Counted from the first letter of the stretch, positions 1 through 10,057 are shown. The stretch: 64,000 nt of DNA from Winogradskyella pelagia (GCF_017581965.1 NZ_JAGEVF010000008.1:118072-182071); one strand, 5' to 3'. A program made the numbers and translations. Notes: a model not told the origin generated them from the sequence alone.

Positions 1-1315
1 TATCTCCTAAAGTTAGATTCTCTCTTAAAGTTCCCTCGAATGGAGTTTCATCGGCCAAAGACATACCTAGCTGGGACCTGTAGCTATTAAGTTTTAGATT
101 ACCCAAAGCTTGCTCATTGAGAAAAATACGTCCAGAAGTTGGGTTTAATAATCCGGCTATAATTCTTAGTAAACTAGACTTACCCGAACCACTCTCACCT
201 TGAATTAGTATGCGACTTTTAGCATCGATATGTAAAGAAATATTATGTAAAATATGAATACTTCGCCCAGGAACTTCATAAGATATTTTTTCTAGTTCAA
301 TCGCAAAGTCCTTATCCATATTAATGACTTCTCCTGTTTGAGTTTCGATTTCTTTATCGACTACTTGCCCCATTTTTTCGAGAGAGGTTAAGACATCGTA
401 GAAAGATTCTAATCCCAGAATCAACTTTTCTACCGAAGTGATAACCAATAAAATAATAATTTCGGCAGCTACAAACTGTCCAATATTCATCTCCTGATTT
501 AGTACCAATAATCCTCCTATTATTAAAAGTCCAGCAGTAACTATGACTTTAAAGCCTATCATTTGAATGAATTGCAAAATCAAAATTTTAAAGTGGCTTT
601 CTCTCGCTATTAAGTACTTATCCGTTAATTTATCATTTTTATCAAGTGCTAAAGATGTTGTGCCCGATAACTTAAAACTCATTATAGAACGCGCCACTTC
701 TTGAATCCAATGCGCTACAACATATTTTTTCTTGGACTCCATCAAACTGGTTTTCATACCGCGTTGTATGGTATATTTAAATACGATATAAATCAACACG
801 ATTAACAGTATACCAAAGGCTATAAAAAACGGATGGTAAAACGATAAAAGGATTAATGCAAAAACAATCTGTAATGCTGCTGTAGGTACGTCCAACAATA
901 GCTTTGCTAATCCTTTTTGTACGGTTAAAACGTCAAAAAACCGATTGGCCAACTCTGGCGGATAGTAATTGTAGAGTTCCTTCATTTTTATTTTTGGAAA
1001 TCTATACGTGAATTCAAATGACGCACGCATGAAGAGCCGCTGTTGAACGGTCTCTATAATTCGCATTTGCATAAGCTGTAGCACACCAACAAAAGCTACA
1101 CCTATTGTTACTAGAACAACCAATACAATCCAAGAGGTGCTTACCTGGGCTCCCTGAATTAAATTTATAATTGCCTGAATACCTAATGGAAGCGTTAAAC
1201 TTATAAGCCCTGAAAAAACAGCGTAATAAATAACTTGCAACAAATCCTTTTTTTCTAGTCTTAGCAAGCCCACAAAGCGCTGCCAAGGTGTTAACATCGG
1301 TTTTTTATTATTCAT
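1..1315 (-). CDS. ABC exporter, fused membrane and ATPase domains (partial)
   Basis: The reading frame is open from an ATG at 1315 to the left edge (about 438 codons), so the C-terminus lies outside the window. Residues 1-320 are a type-1 exporter membrane region with several hydrophobic spans. An ATPase domain follows, with Walker A GESGSGKS at about 373-380 and a Q-loop near 410. The signature motif and Walker B are beyond the edge. The N-terminus has no peptidase domain, so it resembles HlyB/PrtD-like exporters lacking C39. The start overlaps the end of the TetR gene by 8 nt (ATGAATAA), so translation is probably coupled. In Flavobacteriia such genes are often followed by HlyD and TolC partners, which cannot be checked here. 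Substrate unknown. Confidence 0.85.
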   Translation of the reverse strand, partial: MNNKKPMLTPWQRFVGLLRLEKKDLLQVIYYAVFSGLISLTLPLGIQAIINLIQGAQVSTSWIVLVVLVTIGVAFVGVLQLMQMRIIETVQQRLFMRASFEFTYRFPKIKMKELYNYYPPELANRFFDVLTVQKGLAKLLLDVPTAALQIVFALILLSFYHPFFIAFGILLIVLIYIVFKYTIQRGMKTSLMESKKKYVVAHWIQEVARSIMSFKLSGTTSLALDKNDKLTDKYLIARESHFKILILQFIQMIGFKVIVTAGLLIIGGLLVLNQEMNIGQFVAAEIIILLVITSVEKLILGLESFYDVLTSLEKMGQVVDKEIETQTGEVINMDKDFAIELEKISYEVPGRSIHILHNISLHIDAKSRILIQGESGSGKSSLLRIIAGLLNPTSGRIFLNEQALGNLKLNSYRSQLGMSLADETPFEGTLRENLTLGD

Positions 1316-1994
1316 TTGTTGGAGAGTTTAATAGAGTTAATGTTAGATTTTTAAAAAAATCTGTTGGTGTCACATCCTCGCCACAATCTGTGATTGAAGT
1401 AAAATGTTCTTTTAAAAAATGTTGATGTAAAGCACCTTCTACAATAGTACTTGCCAAACTAGAAGGGTAATTGTAGTTGTCGTCAACTTTAGCTATAATT
1501 TCACTCAACCGCTTTATAAGTCTTTTGTAAACTTCAAAATACCCTTCTTTATTCTCACTATCTACTTCTTTGGTGAGAAAGGACTTGGAATATTCATTAA
1601 TAATTATGCGGTTAAGAACTACTTCATTAATATGTTTAAACGTTTTATCCTCCTTAACGGATTGCGTTAGTACTTCAATTGCTTTAAGTAATTGTTCTTT
1701 TGGGTCTGGAATATTATAAGTAGCAAAGACCATTTGGTACTCAATCCAAGCCCAATACCATGATGTTAAATATAAAAGTAGTTTATGTTTACTTTCAAAA
1801 TACCTATAAATTGAACTTTCATTAGATCCAATTTCCACTCCCAATTTCTTAAAAGTAAAACTGTCAAATCCAATATCCTCAATCAATAAAATACTATGCT
1901 CAATAATCCTTTTTCCTAAATCTGAAGACTCGGGATCTTTAATAAAAATCTTATCAGGTACTGAAATCTTTAAATTTGATAGTAAATTCAACAT
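1308..1994 (-). CDS. TetR/AcrR-family transcriptional regulator
   Basis: This is a one-component repressor of 228 residues. A TetR_N helix-turn-helix covers about residues 27-75, with a recognition helix around NESSIYRYFESKHKLL. The larger helical C-terminal half is the expected ligand-binding and dimer domain. An in-frame ATG at 2054 would add 20 residues. I prefer the ATG at 1994 because a TATGTTTG -7 element lies at 2013-2020, inside that extension, 19 nt before the chosen start. The gene overlaps the ABC exporter by 8 nt, so it probably controls its own operon with that transporter. The ligand cannot be predicted. Confidence 0.85.
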   Translation of the reverse strand: MLNLLSNLKISVPDKIFIKDPESSDLGKRIIEHSILLIEDIGFDSFTFKKLGVEIGSNESSIYRYFESKHKLLLYLTSWYWAWIEYQMVFATYNIPDPKEQLLKAIEVLTQSVKEDKTFKHINEVVLNRIIINEYSKSFLTKEVDSENKEGYFEVYKRLIKRLSEIIAKVDDNYNYPSSLASTIVEGALHQHFLKEHFTSITDCGEDVTPTDFFKNLTLTLLNSPTNE

Positions 1995-2012
1995 TTCCGA
2001 AATATTTGATTG

Positions 2013-2020
2013 CAAACATA
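2013..2020 (-). promoter_or_regulatory. -7 element of the TetR/ABC operon
   Basis: TATGTTTG on the minus strand matches the Bacteroidota TAnnTTTG -7 consensus exactly. It lies 19 nt upstream of the preferred TetR start. No clear -33 TTG is visible. It is useful mainly because it argues against the longer TetR start. Confidence 0.45.
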
Positions 2021-2108
2021 ATAGCATTACTATTACTTTAAAAATAATTAACAAATATTTAGTACCTTATAATATGCGGTATCTCAGGAAATACAAATCG
2101 GATTAATC

Positions 2109-3062
2109 CTATAAATTTGAAATGAGATTTTTTTCTATGCGGGCTTGTTTAAAGTCTGACCTAATGGACAAGGCCATATCGATGTATTCCATCGCCTTGG
2201 ATTTATCTCCTTTGTGTCTATATATTTGGGCAAGCCTATAATAGGCCCATTCTTTGGGAACACCATCCTTTGCCGAAAAGTTCTCTAAATACGTATTTAG
2301 ACACTTCTCGCCTTTATCTAATTGAATATTGTAATCTGCACACACCTTTCCTATTTGATAGTGCAATGCATTTCTTTGTATTTTTTTTTGTGCCTGTTCA
2401 AAATTACCGATAGCTTTTTCTGGCTTTTTTTGCCGACTGTAAAATCCAGATAATTTATTATAACATGTTATTGACCCTCCTACCTTTATAGCTTGCCTAT
2501 AGTATTTCTCTGCTAACTCTGGCTCATCATCATACTCATAGACATACCCTTTTGCTAAATAACCATCAACAGGAGATATGGCCTGTAATTTATCCGCAAA
2601 CTTTAGGGCTTTAGAATAGCTTCCCCCTACTATCCCTGGCAATGTAACGTAATAATCAACAAGCGCCCAGTGGGCATCGATATGGGTTGAATCTAAAGCC
2701 ACGGTTTTCAAAAAAGCACGTTTCATATCACCAATTAAACCCAAGGCTTTAAACTTACTAACACTCTGTGCCTTCATAGCTAGTGCACCACCAAATTTGT
2801 AATTATAATTAGCGCTATTTGGTTGTTCCTTAACGAGAAACTCATACTTACCAATGGCCTTATCCCATTGTCTTTGATACCCATAAGCATCACCTAATAG
2901 TTCTACAGCTCTTAAATCTTTGGGGTTTTGTTGTAAATATTCTGTTATTTGTTCTTCTGCTATACCATATTGCTTTTTATCCATTAACATCTCAGCATTA
3001 TCAATAACAGTCTGGGAAAAACTAAATGAAACAATAAAAAATGGTATTAAATAACGTAGCAT
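2109..3062 (-). CDS. Secreted tetratricopeptide-repeat protein
   Basis: 317 residues. The N-terminus is a signal peptide (hydrophobic residues 3-16, likely cleaved after FSFSQ) with no lipobox cysteine, so the protein should be periplasmic or surface exposed. The rest is a run of helical TPR units. Recognisable A/B helix pairs include those around residues 22-55, 56-90, 165-235 and 270-310 (for example KPEKAIGNFEQAQ and GDKSKAMEYIDMAL). TPR proteins are protein-binding scaffolds, so no enzymatic role is implied. The gene is divergent from the macroglobulin gene and has its own -7 element at 3080-3087. The binding partner is unknown. Confidence 0.8.
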   Translation of the reverse strand: MLRYLIPFFIVSFSFSQTVIDNAEMLMDKKQYGIAEEQITEYLQQNPKDLRAVELLGDAYGYQRQWDKAIGKYEFLVKEQPNSANYNYKFGGALAMKAQSVSKFKALGLIGDMKRAFLKTVALDSTHIDAHWALVDYYVTLPGIVGGSYSKALKFADKLQAISPVDGYLAKGYVYEYDDEPELAEKYYRQAIKVGGSITCYNKLSGFYSRQKKPEKAIGNFEQAQKKIQRNALHYQIGKVCADYNIQLDKGEKCLNTYLENFSAKDGVPKEWAYYRLAQIYRHKGDKSKAMEYIDMALSIRSDFKQARIEKNLISNL

Positions 3063-3079
3063 TGTTATTGGGCTTTAAA

Positions 3080-3087
3080 CAAAAATA
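3080..3087 (-). promoter_or_regulatory. -7 element for the TPR gene
   Basis: TATTTTTG on the minus strand is an exact TAnnTTTG match. It lies 18 nt upstream of the TPR protein's ATG in the divergent gap with the macroglobulin gene. Confidence 0.45.
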
Positions 3088-3192
3088 AGCTTTAGCGATT
3101 AGTCGTAAAAGTAAATTCAACTAACAATTTGTTTCACTAACAAAATGTGTAACTTAACTCATTATAACACATTACTGGCGCATTACCTCTGT

Positions 3193-3221
3193 TTTTGGAA
3201 TAGCTTTTGAAGCTAGATTTG
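3193..3221 (+). promoter_or_regulatory. Promoter of the alpha-2-macroglobulin gene
   Basis: A TTTTG (3193-3197) and a TAGATTTG (3214-3221) are separated by 16 nt. They resemble the Bacteroidota -33 TTTG / -7 TAnnTTTG pair, with a spacer slightly shorter than usual. The ATG follows 17 nt after the -7 element. Confidence 0.45.
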
Positions 3222-3238
3222 AATGAAATACTAGAATT

Positions 3239-6200
3239 ATGAAAAAAATTAGACTTGTTTTTATACTATTAAGCCTTTCAGCATTATCGAATGCCCAAAA
3301 TAATTTTGATAAGGAATGGGCAATGGTTACCGATTTTGAGCAAAAAGGATTAACAAAAAGTGCCGCAGAACAAGTTGACGTAATCTACAATAAGGCCAAA
3401 TCTCAAAATATCCACCAGCAAGTGGTAAAAGCCTTATTATTCAAAAGCAAATATGGCTTAATCCTAGAGGAAAATGCTCAACTAAAAATTGTTGAACAAT
3501 TTAAATCAGAAATTGAGACCACAACATCTTTACCAACAAAGCATCTTTTAGAAAACATCCTTGCCACAATGTATTGGCAATACTTTCAACAAAACAGATA
3601 CAAATTCTACCAACGTTCTCAAACCGCAATACAACCAAACGATGACTTCAGAACTTGGGACTTAAAAACACTTTTTAATGAAATCCACAGCTATTACCAG
3701 AGGTCATTGCGCAATGGTATTTTACTGCAACAAGAACGACTAACCGATTATAAAGCACTACTAGTCGAAGCTAAAAACTCTAAGGACTACAGGCCCACGC
3801 TATTTGATTTATTAAGCCATAACGCTCTAAATTTCTACCAAACGGACGAAAATAGTATAACACAGCCAGCCCAAAAGTTTGTTATAGCGGATGAAGCCTT
3901 TTTAAGTCCTAGCAAAAAGTTCATCAATTTAAACATCGCTTCTGAGGATAGTACATCACTGCAACTAAATGCCTTAAAAATTTATCAAAGCTTGCTTCGG
4001 TTTCACAGTAGCAACCCATCGTCCCTAGCTTTTGTTAATTCAGATATTGAACGTCTTCGCTTTGTATATCAAAATTCCGTCAATTCAAAAAAAACGGAGC
4101 TTCTACTTTCAACTTTGAAGGAAAGTGCACTAAATATTGAATCTTCAGAACAATCAAGCTTATATAATTTTGAAATCGCCAAAGTTCTTAAAGAGGAAGG
4201 AAATAAATTTAATAGTCAAAATCAAAATATCTCAAATTACGATAGTACCCGTTGGAAGCTCAAGGAGGCCTATAATTTATGCACCCAAGTAATTAAGGAG
4301 TGGCCGAACAGTCCTGGCGCAAAGAAGTGTGAAGCCCTTAAAGATGAAATTCTATATCCGGAGTTACAACTCCAAGCCGAAACATTCATACCTGTATCCG
4401 CAGCATCTAGAGTACTGGTAAACTATAGAAATCTCAATGAATTTAATCTAAAAATATTTAAGGTAACTAAAAAGCAGCTCAACACCTATAACAGCTTTTA
4501 TAATACTAAAGACAGAAAAGGCTTTATAGATAAGCTTAGGGTTTATAATGATCTTAAGAGTAGTTTAAAAAATGAAGGCGATTTTCAAAATCATAGTACG
4601 GAACTTATTATTCCAAGTTTGCCAAATGGACTTTACCTCCTTAAAGCAGAAACACCTAAAGGCCGTGATGTTTTCGCCACGGCCCATATTCAGGTGACTG
4701 ATTTCGCACTCATTGAGAATAGGGAAAGACAGGCTAATGTATATCAATTGATTAATAGATCGACTGGCATGCCTATTGCCAATGCTGAGGTACAAATTAA
4801 ATATTACAATAATTCGAAAACACAACTTACCAAGAAGACCACGTCCAACACCTACGGTAAATTTTATTTAGATAAAGACGACAACTATTACCGACGCATT
4901 GAAATACAAGCGAATTATGATAAGCAAACTGCTTACTTTGGACAATACTCAATGGGCCGTAAGTATAAAAAACTGAAGCAAAACAAATATAGCTACAACA
5001 CCTTTTTATTTACAGACCGAAGCCTATACCGACCAGGTCAAGTTGTATATTTTAAAGGTATTGTAACGGAAACTCTAAATTCAGAGCGAAAAACGAGAGT
5101 GTTAGATGGGGAAAATATCACTACAACACTTCACAATGTTAACGGTGATAAGCTTGGAGAGATTGCATTAAAAACTAATGATTTTGGGTCAGTACACGGT
5201 GAATTTATACTTCCGGTTGGAGGATTAACCGGTCAATTTTACATAAAAACACAATCAGATAAAATTGGAAGTGGTTTTACTTACTTTTCTGTAGAAGAAT
5301 ACAAGCGTCCAAAATTTGAAGTAGAATTTGAACCTATCACTCAAACCTTTAAGATAAATAACAACATAAAGGTTACCGGTAAAGCCATTGCATTTGCAGG
5401 AAATAACATTACTAACGCAAAAGTAGCATATCGTGTAAAGCGGCAAGTACAATTCCCTAGCTGGTATTATTGGAGAAATCCCTACTGGAATTCTGCACCA
5501 CAAGAAATCACCTTTGGTGAAACCAAAACCAATGAAAAGGGCGAATTTGAACTTACGTTCAAGGCCATACCAGATTCTAATGCACCAAAAGAAAATTTAC
5601 CTGTATTTAGATATGAAGTTACTGCAGACATTACTGATATCAATGGAGAAACCCATTCGGCTTCTAGAACGGTAAACGTAGGTTATCATGCCATGACTTT
5701 AAACCTCAATGTAAAAAACAAGATTGACAAAAACAGTCATAAACCAGAGCTAGAAATCATAGCCCAAAACCTTAATGGCGAAAGAATTCCTGCAAACGGA
5801 CTATTAAGCATCTATAAGCTATCACCACCAAAAACAGTTTTAAGACCACGCCCTTGGCGCGCTCCAGACTACCAAGTATTGCCAAAGGATGAATTTAAAG
5901 CACTTTTCCCTCATGACGCTTACAAAAACGAACATCTGATTCAGAATTGGAATAAAGGAAAGAAGGTATTCAGCAGAAACTTTAACACACAAGATGATAA
6001 TACAATAGTATTAAAACGACTAAAAAAATGGCCATCTGGCAAGTATATTATTGAAGTAAAAAGCACTGACAAATTCGGCCAGCAGGTAGAAGAAAAACAA
6101 TTTATTTCAATTTATGATGATAGCGAAAATACACTTGCCGACAATACCTTATTTGAAGCCTATTTAGACAAGGTTAGTTACACTAATCAGGGCATGGCAA

Positions 6201-9200
6201 AACTTACTTTAGGTACAGCCGCCAAAGACCTAACCATTACTGTTGAAATTGAAAAGAATAACAAAATAATCGCAACACATCGTATAGACCTAAATAACCA
6301 AAAGAAGACCTTGGATATTCCTATTCTAAAATCTGATTTAGGAGGTTTTGTAGTGCATTGTAGTTTTGCTGCATACAATAGCTACAACGTTAAAAGTCTA
6401 CAGGTTAATGTACCCTATCCCAAAACCGAATTGTCTATTGAAACTAAAACGTTTAGAGATAAATTACAACCAGGCTCTGAAGAAACCTGGAGCTTTAGCA
6501 TAAAAGGTCCTAAATCTGAAAAGGTCACAGCCGAATTATTAGCTAGTATGTACGACGCTTCATTAGATGAATTCTTGCCACATAGTTGGGACTTTAATCC
6601 AATACTAAACTGGGACTACTATAGTCAAATCCCTAAACGCTACAACCAAAGCTTTGGTCTCACTGGTTTTAGATTTTACAACAGCTTTGCACGACCAGCA
6701 TCTTACCAACATCAGAGCTTTGACCATTTAAATTGGTTTGGGTTCTATTTTGATGGTGACAACCATAGGTATTTAGCTAGACGTATGGATGCTCCAGCAG
6801 ACGGTGTTGTCGCCGTTCAAGAAGACTCAGAAACACCAATAGCAGATATTTCGGCATCACTATCAGGACAAATACCAGGTTTAATTATCTCAACAGGCTC
6901 TGGACAGTCTAATCTTGATAGTTTGGCAATTCTCCGAGGAACTAGTTCCATAGGCGGAAACAAAGAACCGCTGTATGTAATTGATGGAGAAATAGTAACA
7001 GAGTCTAATTTTAGACGAATTAAACAGGAGGATGTTATATCAATCAAAATATTAAAGCCTGATGAGGCTCAAGCTATTTATGGTAAAAAAGGCGCCAATG
7101 GTGTTGTTGTTATCACCACAAAAAAAGGTGAGGAAGATTTACTAAAAATTAAGGTGCGCAAAAACCTCCAAGAAACGGCATTTTTCTTTCCACAGCTACA
7201 GACAGATTCTGATGGCAACGTGAGTTTTAATTTTACAGCTCCAGAGGCCTTGACCAAATGGAAATTGCAATTACTGGCCCACACAAAAAATTTAAAAAGT
7301 ACAGTAGGTCAGTATGAAACCATTACCCAAAAAGAGCTCATGGTCATTCCTAACGCACCGCGATTTTTAAGGGAAGGTGATGAAATCACTATAAGTGCCA
7401 AAATCGCCAACCTTACTGATAAATCTCTTAACGGCATTTCTAGTATACAGTTATCAAACGCTTTAACAGGCACCAATATCACCTCAATTTTAATTTCAGA
7501 AATCGGTGAAATAGATACACTTTTTTCTGTAGATGCTAAAGGAAATACCCAAGTCTCTTGGCATTTAAAAATACCTGATGGTATTGAAGCAATTCAATAC
7601 AAGGTCATTGCAAAAACAAAAAAATTCAGTGATGGCGAACAAAATGTATTACCTGTTTTAACTAATCGCATTTTAGTCACAGAGGCTTTACCAATGTGGA
7701 TCCGGTCGAATCAACAAAAAACTTTCACTTTAGATAAATTAACTTCAAATACGTCGGTATCACTTAAATATCATAGACTTACCTTAGAATTAACTTCTAA
7801 TCCAGCTTGGTATGCCATACAGGTCCTACCTTACCTTATGGAGTTTCCATACGATTGCAACGAGCAAATCTTTGCACGCTACTATGCTAATGCCTTAGCC
7901 AGACATATTGTATCCTCCAACCCAAAAATTGAAGCTGTTTTTAAGCAATGGAATTCCAAGGATGCGCTAATTTCTAACTTAGAGAAAAACCAAGACTTAA
8001 AAGCTATACTCATTCAAGAAACACCTTGGCTCAGAGATGCACAATCCGAATCGGAGCAAAAAAAACGAATAGGACTATTATTTGACCTCAATAAGGTCTC
8101 GAGCGAATTGCAATTCGCACAATTAAAATTGAGAACAAATCAGCAAGCTTCGGGAGCGTGGTCGTGGTTTAACGGTGGTTATGCCAATAGGTATATCACT
8201 CAACATATTGTTGCAGGGTTTGGGCACTTAAAACATTTAGGCATTAATCAAAATGATAACCAAAGTATGATTCAAAGTGCCTTGAATTACCTAGACAAAG
8301 CATTCGTAAAAGAATTCAATGACCTAAAAAAACAAAATGACAAAGTGGATTTAAATAAGGACCAATTGTCTTATATGCAATTACATTATTTATACACCAG
8401 AAGTTTTTATCCTGAATTAAAACCATCTAAAGAAGTTGAATACGTTATCGACTATTATAAAAGCCAAATTGAATCTTATTGGCTAAAACGTTCACTCTAT
8501 GCAAAAGGGCTCATGGCTTTAACAATGCATAGAATGAATAGTGCAGAAACAGCAAACGCCATTTTAAAATCAATAGAAGAGAATAGCGTAATTAGTGAAG
8601 AATTAGGAATGTACTGGAAAGAAAACGGTAACTCTTGGCACTGGTACAAAGCGCCTATTGAAACACAAGCCTTGCTTATTGAAGCCTTCGCCGAAATAAA
8701 GAACGACCCCAAAATTATAGACAACCTTAAAATATGGTTGCTAAGACATAAACAGACCAATACATGGAAAACCACTAAAGCAACGACAGAAGCTGTTTAT
8801 GCCCTATTGCTCCAAGGTTCAAACTGGCTCAGTATTGATGAAATCGTTAAAATTGAAGTTGGTGGAGAACTTATTGTCCCAGAGACTAGAGATGATGTTG
8901 CCATTGAGGCAGGAACAGGATACTTTAAAACCACATGGCCAGGTTCTGAAATTGAACCCAAAATGGGAAATGTAACATTGGCAAATAACCAAAATGCAGT
9001 AGCTTGGGGAGCTTTATATTGGCAATACTTCGAGGATTTAGATAAAATCACTCCTTCCCAAACACCATTAAATCTGAGCAAAAAACTTTATCTAAAATCC
9101 AACTCACCTGTGGGTGAAGTCATTTCTGAGATAACACCAGAAACCAATTTAACCGTTGGTGATTTAATAAAAGTACGTATTGAACTAAGAACGGATAGAC

Positions 9201-9487
9201 CGATGGAATTTATTCACCTTAAAGATATGAGAGCAGCAGGATTAGAGCCCATTAATGTGCTTTCCCAATACAAATGGCAAGATGGTTTGGGCTATTACGA
9301 AAGCACAAAAGATGCGGCAACCAACTTTTTCATTGACTTTCTACCTAAAGGTATTTATGTTTTTGAATATGATTTACGTGTAAATAATGCAGGGCAAATG
9401 AGTAATGGCATAAGCACTGTACAAAGCATGTATGCGCCAGAATTTAGCAGCCATAGTGAAGGACTTAGAATAAAAGTAGAAAACTAA
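3239..9487 (+). CDS. Alpha-2-macroglobulin family protein with inserted TonB plug domain
   Basis: A 2082-residue exported protein with a signal peptide at 1-19 (cleavage after SNA) and no lipobox. The order is a helical N-terminal region (about 20-370), macroglobulin beta domains (about 380-1190), a SusC/RagA-type plug (about 1200-1298), the post-bait macroglobulin domain beginning VRKNLQETAFFFPQL (about 1305), and an alpha/alpha thioester domain. C1540-N-E-Q1543 is a CxEQ thioester motif. Plug marks include GQIPGLIIS, IRGT-like LRGTSS, PLYVIDGE and IYGKKGANGVVVITTK. Bacterial macroglobulins trap proteases: bait cleavage triggers collapse and thioester capture. Here the plug sits where the bait loop is expected, and no TonB barrel follows. 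The gene appears to be a single transcript between convergent and divergent neighbours. The family call is firm; the plug's role is unknown. Confidence 0.93.
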   Translation: MKKIRLVFILLSLSALSNAQNNFDKEWAMVTDFEQKGLTKSAAEQVDVIYNKAKSQNIHQQVVKALLFKSKYGLILEENAQLKIVEQFKSEIETTTSLPTKHLLENILATMYWQYFQQNRYKFYQRSQTAIQPNDDFRTWDLKTLFNEIHSYYQRSLRNGILLQQERLTDYKALLVEAKNSKDYRPTLFDLLSHNALNFYQTDENSITQPAQKFVIADEAFLSPSKKFINLNIASEDSTSLQLNALKIYQSLLRFHSSNPSSLAFVNSDIERLRFVYQNSVNSKKTELLLSTLKESALNIESSEQSSLYNFEIAKVLKEEGNKFNSQNQNISNYDSTRWKLKEAYNLCTQVIKEWPNSPGAKKCEALKDEILYPELQLQAETFIPVSAASRVLVNYRNLNEFNLKIFKVTKKQLNTYNSFYNTKDRKGFIDKLRVYNDLKSSLKNEGDFQNHSTELIIPSLPNGLYLLKAETPKGRDVFATAHIQVTDFALIENRERQANVYQLINRSTGMPIANAEVQIKYYNNSKTQLTKKTTSNTYGKFYLDKDDNYYRRIEIQANYDKQTAYFGQYSMGRKYKKLKQNKYSYNTFLFTDRSLYRPGQVVYFKGIVTETLNSERKTRVLDGENITTTLHNVNGDKLGEIALKTNDFGSVHGEFILPVGGLTGQFYIKTQSDKIGSGFTYFSVEEYKRPKFEVEFEPITQTFKINNNIKVTGKAIAFAGNNITNAKVAYRVKRQVQFPSWYYWRNPYWNSAPQEITFGETKTNEKGEFELTFKAIPDSNAPKENLPVFRYEVTADITDINGETHSASRTVNVGYHAMTLNLNVKNKIDKNSHKPELEIIAQNLNGERIPANGLLSIYKLSPPKTVLRPRPWRAPDYQVLPKDEFKALFPHDAYKNEHLIQNWNKGKKVFSRNFNTQDDNTIVLKRLKKWPSGKYIIEVKSTDKFGQQVEEKQFISIYDDSENTLADNTLFEAYLDKVSYTNQGMAKLTLGTAAKDLTITVEIEKNNKIIATHRIDLNNQKKTLDIPILKSDLGGFVVHCSFAAYNSYNVKSLQVNVPYPKTELSIETKTFRDKLQPGSEETWSFSIKGPKSEKVTAELLASMYDASLDEFLPHSWDFNPILNWDYYSQIPKRYNQSFGLTGFRFYNSFARPASYQHQSFDHLNWFGFYFDGDNHRYLARRMDAPADGVVAVQEDSETPIADISASLSGQIPGLIISTGSGQSNLDSLAILRGTSSIGGNKEPLYVIDGEIVTESNFRRIKQEDVISIKILKPDEAQAIYGKKGANGVVVITTKKGEEDLLKIKVRKNLQETAFFFPQLQTDSDGNVSFNFTAPEALTKWKLQLLAHTKNLKSTVGQYETITQKELMVIPNAPRFLREGDEITISAKIANLTDKSLNGISSIQLSNALTGTNITSILISEIGEIDTLFSVDAKGNTQVSWHLKIPDGIEAIQYKVIAKTKKFSDGEQNVLPVLTNRILVTEALPMWIRSNQQKTFTLDKLTSNTSVSLKYHRLTLELTSNPAWYAIQVLPYLMEFPYDCNEQIFARYYANALARHIVSSNPKIEAVFKQWNSKDALISNLEKNQDLKAILIQETPWLRDAQSESEQKKRIGLLFDLNKVSSELQFAQLKLRTNQQASGAWSWFNGGYANRYITQHIVAGFGHLKHLGINQNDNQSMIQSALNYLDKAFVKEFNDLKKQNDKVDLNKDQLSYMQLHYLYTRSFYPELKPSKEVEYVIDYYKSQIESYWLKRSLYAKGLMALTMHRMNSAETANAILKSIEENSVISEELGMYWKENGNSWHWYKAPIETQALLIEAFAEIKNDPKIIDNLKIWLLRHKQTNTWKTTKATTEAVYALLLQGSNWLSIDEIVKIEVGGELIVPETRDDVAIEAGTGYFKTTWPGSEIEPKMGNVTLANNQNAVAWGALYWQYFEDLDKITPSQTPLNLSKKLYLKSNSPVGEVISEITPETNLTVGDLIKVRIELRTDRPMEFIHLKDMRAAGLEPINVLSQYKWQDGLGYYESTKDAATNFFIDFLPKGIYVFEYDLRVNNAGQMSNGISTVQSMYAPEFSSHSEGLRIKVEN

Positions 9488-9505
9488 TCGCTAGCCAAAG
9501 ACTAT

Positions 9506-10057
9506 TTATATGCGCTTAGTAATGTAAGCCAATTGCCCCATATGATTGGCCTGATGCTCCATAACATGAAACCACGCCCAATGCATGCTCATATTACCTG
9601 TTTTGGTTTTAAACCAATCATCGCCCTTAGTTTTTAAAAGCTCTTTTGTCTTTTTTCGCACCTCATCATAAATATCCAAATAAAATTGAATGGGTTTGTC
9701 TTTAAATTCGTTCCTAGCCTTTTCGCCTAGGTTAAGAGCCGTTTCCCACTTACGCTTCTCTGAAGCATTAAAACCTCTTCCTTCAAAGGTATACACTTGG
9801 TAGTAGGCCTCTGTTGCGGCCAAGTGATAGATTATAGCACCAGGACTGTTAGAATTTTCGTCTAATAAAAAATCTGTTCCCTCTTGGTCGAGGTTAATAA
9901 CATATCGCTCTACACGCTGTTTCAAATTATCTAACATTGATATCATATTACCAATATCGTTAGAATACCCTCGAGGAGGTTTTATTTCATTTTGAGCAAA
10001 CGAAGTAGCAGAGACAAATAAGGTAATAAAAAGACATAGGACCGAATTAATTTTCAT
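9506..10057 (-). CDS. Exported DinB-like metal-binding protein
   Basis: 183 residues from the ATG at 10057; another ATG at 10069 would add four residues. It begins with a signal peptide ending ATSFAQ, which is unusual because DinB/YfiT four-helix proteins are normally cytoplasmic. The three metal-binding histidines of the family are visible: one in IIYHLAATE (mature N-terminal helix), and the C-terminal H-x3-H in MEHQANHMGQ. Family members are thiol-dependent or hydrolytic metalloproteins of mostly unknown substrate. It ends 18 nt from the macroglobulin gene, tail to tail, and is preceded by the DUF4136 lipoprotein with a 17-nt gap, so the two are probably cotranscribed. Confidence 0.8.
   Translation of the reverse strand: MKINSVLCLFITLFVSATSFAQNEIKPPRGYSNDIGNMISMLDNLKQRVERYVINLDQEGTDFLLDENSNSPGAIIYHLAATEAYYQVYTFEGRGFNASEKRKWETALNLGEKARNEFKDKPIQFYLDIYDEVRKKTKELLKTKGDDWFKTKTGNMSMHWAWFHVMEHQANHMGQLAYITKRI

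Noticed and set aside
1014..1286. Minus-strand 90-codon frame in the ABC exporter
   Set aside because: It is a frame shift of the exporter's membrane domain; the exporter frame is continuous from 1315 to the edge and carries Walker A.
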